From NCBI RefSeq assembly GCF_004011805.1, contig NZ_ML137199.1, positions 126,088 through 190,087 of the forward strand: a stretch of 64,000 bases of DNA, written 5' to 3'. This stretch comes from Piscinibacter defluvii (GTDB taxonomy: Bacteria > Pseudomonadota > Gammaproteobacteria > Burkholderiales > Burkholderiaceae_C). Shown piece after piece: positions 61,492 through 64,000 of the stretch. The notes beneath the pieces were generated by a model. That model was not told the origin of the DNA and did no database searches. It saw only the letters and a list, made by a program, of their open reading frames with translations. The translations under genes were made by a program, and so were the position numbers. Numbering within the stretch: position 1 is the stretch's first letter; every line of letters starts with the position of its first letter.

Positions 61492-62694
61492 ATGAGCACG
61501 AAACAAGTCCAGGACGCCTACATCGTCGCCGCCACCCGCACGCCGATCGGCAAGTCGGGCCGGGGCTACTTCAAGAACACGCGGCCGGACGACCTGCTGG
61601 TCGCCGCCGTGCGCAACGCACTCGCGCAGGTGCCGAGCCTCGACCCGAAGGCGATCGAGGACGCGGTGATCGGCTGCTCCTTCCCGGAGGCCGAGCAGGG
61701 CATCAACATGGCGCGGGTCGCGATGGTGCTGGCCGGGCTGCCGCACAGCGTGGGCGGCGTGACGATCAACCGCTTCTGTGCCTCGGGCCTCACTGCCGTG
61801 CAGATGGCGGCCGACCGCATCCGCGTCGGCGAGGCCGACGTGATGATTGCCGGCGGCGCCGAATCGATGAGCATGGTGCCGATGGGCGGCAACAAGCCCT
61901 CGTTCAACCCGGAGATCTTCACCAGGGACGAGAACGTCGGCATCGCCTACGGCATGGGCCTGACGGCCGAGAAGGTGGCCAACCAGTGGAAGGTCACCCG
62001 CGAGGCGCAGGACGCCTTCGCGCTCGCCTCGCACCAGAAGGCGCTGAAGGCGATGGCGGCGGGCGAGTTCACGGCCGAGATGACGCCCATCGAGATCGTC
62101 GACCGCTTCCCCGACCTCGCCAGCGGCGAGGTGAAGACGAAGACGCGCACCGTGAACCTCGACGAAGGCGCACGGCCCGACACCTCGCTCGAGGGCCTGG
62201 CCAAGCTCAAGCCGGTGTTCGCCGCCAAGGGCAGCGTCACCGCCGGCAACAGCTCGCAGACCAGCGACGGCGCGGGCGCGCTGATCCTGGCGAGCGAGAA
62301 GGCGGTGAAGCAGTTCGACCTGAAGCCGCTGGCGCGCTTCGTCTCCTTCGCGGCGCGCGGCGTGCCGCCGGACATCATGGGCATCGGACCGATCGAGGCG
62401 ATTCCGGCCGCCCTGCGCGCCGGAGGCCTGAACCTCGGCGACATCGGCTGGATCGAGCTGAACGAGGCCTTCGCCGCGCAGGCGCTGGCCGTCATCAACA
62501 CCTGCGGGCTCGACCCGTCCCGGGTCAACCCGATGGGCGGTGCGATCGCGCTCGGGCACCCGCTCGGTGCCACCGGCGCGATCCGTTCGGCCACCGCGAT
62601 CCACGCGATGCACCGCCACCACCTGAAGTACGCCATGGTCACGATGTGCGTGGGCATGGGGCAGGGCGCGGCCGGCATCTTCGAGCGGGTCTGA
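61492..62694 (+). CDS. Acetyl-CoA C-acyltransferase (thiolase, FadA/FadI-like)
   Basis: This is a 400-residue thiolase that cleaves 3-ketoacyl-CoA to acetyl-CoA and a shortened acyl-CoA. It has the acyl-binding nucleophile Cys in INRFCASGLTAVQ, GGAESMS, the NGAF-equivalent ELNEAFAAQAL, GGAIALGHPLGATGA with the active-site His, and the second Cys in TMCVGMGQG. All catalytic residues are present. It is the partner of the FadB-like protein and ends four bases before the alpha/beta hydrolase gene. Confidence 0.95.
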   Translation: MSTKQVQDAYIVAATRTPIGKSGRGYFKNTRPDDLLVAAVRNALAQVPSLDPKAIEDAVIGCSFPEAEQGINMARVAMVLAGLPHSVGGVTINRFCASGLTAVQMAADRIRVGEADVMIAGGAESMSMVPMGGNKPSFNPEIFTRDENVGIAYGMGLTAEKVANQWKVTREAQDAFALASHQKALKAMAAGEFTAEMTPIEIVDRFPDLASGEVKTKTRTVNLDEGARPDTSLEGLAKLKPVFAAKGSVTAGNSSQTSDGAGALILASEKAVKQFDLKPLARFVSFAARGVPPDIMGIGPIEAIPAALRAGGLNLGDIGWIELNEAFAAQALAVINTCGLDPSRVNPMGGAIALGHPLGATGAIRSATAIHAMHRHHLKYAMVTMCVGMGQGAAGIFERV

Positions 62695-62698
62695 GCGC

Positions 62699-63568
62699 AT
62701 GGAGGCGCGTACGCTGACGACGGCCGACGGCGCGTCGGTCGCCGCCCGCTTCTACGCCCCGGCCGACGCGGCCAAGGCACGCGCCGCGGTGCTGATCGGC
62801 GGTGCGATGGGCGTGCGCCAGGGCTATTACGAGGCCTTCGCGCGCTGGCTGTCGGGCGAGGGCTTCCTCGTCGCGACCTTCGACTACCGCGGTTCGGGCG
62901 ACTCGCGCCCGCGCTCGCTGCGCGGCTTCCGCGCCGACCTGTTCGACTGGGCGCGCGACACCGACACGGTGATCGAGGCGCTGGCCGCGCGCGCGGGCGG
63001 CGCGCCGCTGTACCTGATCGGCCACAGCCTGGGCGCGCAGCTGCCCGGGCTGTTGGTGCAGCGCGAGCGCATCGCCGGGCTGCTCTCGGTGGCCGCGGGC
63101 AGCGGCTACTGGCGCGACAACACGCCGCGCCTGAAGCGCACGGTGCTGTACTTCTGGCACGTTGCGGTGCCGCTGGCCACTGCGCTGTGGGGTTACTTCC
63201 CGGGCCGGCGGCTCGGCAAGGTGGGCGACCTGCCGCGCGGCGTGATCCTGCAGTGGCGCCGCTGGTGCCTGCACCCGCGCTACCACGTCGGCGTCGAAGG
63301 CGCGGATGCGCAGTTCGCGGCCGTGCGCTTTCCGATCGTCGCGCTGTCCATCACCGACGACGAACTGATGACCGAGCGGGGCACCCGCACGCTGGTGGGC
63401 TTCTACGCCAACGCGCCGGCGCGCATCGAGCGCATCGCGCCGGCCGACGTGCAGGCGCGGCGCATCGGCCACTTCGGGTTCTTCCGCGAGCAGTTCCGCG
63501 CGACCCTGTGGCAGCACGCCGGGCGGCTGCTGCACGGCCTGCAGGCCGCACCGCAGGCGACGCCATGA
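62699..63568 (+). CDS. Alpha/beta hydrolase
   Basis: This is a 289-residue serine hydrolase of the alpha/beta fold. The oxyanion-side motif is FDYRGSGDSRPRSLRGF, and the nucleophile elbow is GHSLGAQ (Ser near residue 122). A late Asp (SITDDELMT) and His (GHFGFFRE) could complete the triad. There is no signal peptide. It overlaps the DUF1569 gene by four bases at its end and belongs to the fad operon. It may release acyl groups or process an alkyl ester that feeds beta-oxidation; this is only contextual. Confidence 0.88.
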   Translation: MEARTLTTADGASVAARFYAPADAAKARAAVLIGGAMGVRQGYYEAFARWLSGEGFLVATFDYRGSGDSRPRSLRGFRADLFDWARDTDTVIEALAARAGGAPLYLIGHSLGAQLPGLLVQRERIAGLLSVAAGSGYWRDNTPRLKRTVLYFWHVAVPLATALWGYFPGRRLGKVGDLPRGVILQWRRWCLHPRYHVGVEGADAQFAAVRFPIVALSITDDELMTERGTRTLVGFYANAPARIERIAPADVQARRIGHFGFFREQFRATLWQHAGRLLHGLQAAPQATP

Positions 63569-64000
63569 ACGCGGCCGCTCGCCGCGACGGGCCCACGCGC
63601 CGGCACGTGCTGGTGCGCACCATCGGCGCGGCGGCGATCGCCGCCCCGCCGCTGCTGTTGGGCGCCTGCAGCCCGGCGCCTGTGCGGGGCCCGGGCTTCG
63701 GCTCCTTGCCGACGGCGCTGGCGACCCTGCAGGCGCTGAAGGACCGGCCGCCACGCACGACCGGCGCGTGGGACCTGGCGCAGGTGCTGCACCACGCGGC
63801 GCAGAGCGTCGAGTACTCGATGCAGGGCTACCCGCAGCCCAGGCCGGCGTGGTTCCGCGCCAGCGTCGGGCCGCTCGCCTTCGCGCTGTTCTCGGCGCGC
63901 GGCCGCATGAGCCATGCGCTGGACGAACCCATCCCCGGTGCGCCCGCCAACGCGCGCGGCCTGCCGCTGGCCGCGGCGGTGGACCGTGTCGTCGCCGCGC
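63565..64000 (+). CDS. DUF1569 domain protein, 3' end outside the window
   Basis: The first 145 residues of a DUF1569 protein are seen. The N terminus has a Tat-like twin-arginine stretch (TRRHVLVRTIGAAA) and ends in a lipobox-like LLLGAC, so it is a probable Tat-exported lipoprotein. The body GAWDLAQVLHHAAQSVEYSMQGYP carries the His residues shared with DinB/YfiT-like four-helix proteins, and FALFSARGRMSHALDEPIPGAP is a DUF1569 mark. It is the last visible gene of the fad operon and runs off the window. Function is unknown. Confidence 0.85.
   Translation, partial: MNAAARRDGPTRRHVLVRTIGAAAIAAPPLLLGACSPAPVRGPGFGSLPTALATLQALKDRPPRTTGAWDLAQVLHHAAQSVEYSMQGYPQPRPAWFRASVGPLAFALFSARGRMSHALDEPIPGAPANARGLPLAAAVDRVVAA

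Overview
The window is GC-rich chromosomal DNA from a Gram-negative bacterium, most likely a betaproteobacterium of the order Burkholderiales, in or near the Rubrivivax/Leptothrix/Piscinibacter group. That placement is an inference. It rests on the 16-strand porins ending in Phe, the pilMNOPQ-aroKB order, the hrcA/nadK/recN neighbourhood, a Bug-family (TctC) binding protein and dense overlapping genes. No rRNA, CRISPR array, prophage or intact insertion sequence was seen.

Layout. 1-4359: the end of an OsmC-family gene, coq7 (minus strand), two tandem porins and a DUF3047 lipoprotein. 4428-9516: a dipeptide/oligopeptide-type ABC transporter operon with an M20 amidohydrolase between its two permease genes and no binding-protein gene. 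9513-13672: lysA-lptM (minus), cyaY (plus) and ponA/mrcA (minus). 13942-23935: the type IV pilus assembly operon pilMNOPQ, an Ig-like lipoprotein, aroK, aroB and dgt. 24034-31894: the minor pilin cluster pilV-pilW-pilX-pilY1-pilE-fimT. 31910-39086: a RAYT-like transposase-derived gene, palindromic repeats, and gltB-gltD. 39229-42284: a dynamin-like GTPase and mutY. 42277-46432 (minus): nadK-recN-rapZ and a LON-domain protein, facing hrcA (plus). 47551-51410: a tRNA remnant, an intact CAU tRNA, and a sulfatase/TctC/LysR cassette that looks like accessory DNA. 51687-55983 (minus): a ProQ-family RNA chaperone, a fused MFS/spermidine-synthase-like protein, a glycine-zipper lipoprotein and an HNH endonuclease. 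56143-64000: a TetR regulator followed by a beta-oxidation operon (acyl-CoA dehydrogenase, DUF2147 protein, FadB-like, FadA-like, alpha/beta hydrolase, DUF1569 protein cut by the window edge).

How the genes work together. The two pil blocks cover much of a type IV pilus: the inner-membrane alignment complex (PilM, N, O, P), the secretin (PilQ), and the tip/priming complex of minor pilins with PilY1. The ATPases, the platform protein, the prepilin peptidase and the major pilin are not here. gltBD makes glutamate from glutamine and 2-oxoglutarate. The fad operon converts acyl-CoA to acetyl-CoA under a TetR repressor with a clear palindrome in its promoter region.

Nothing here is a certain new system. 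The best candidates for a second look are: the RAYT-like protein that has lost its HUH histidines, together with the perfect palindrome next to gltB; the Ig-like calcium-loop lipoprotein between pilQ and aroK; the PilY1 without an obvious calcium loop; and the tRNA-linked sulfatase cassette.
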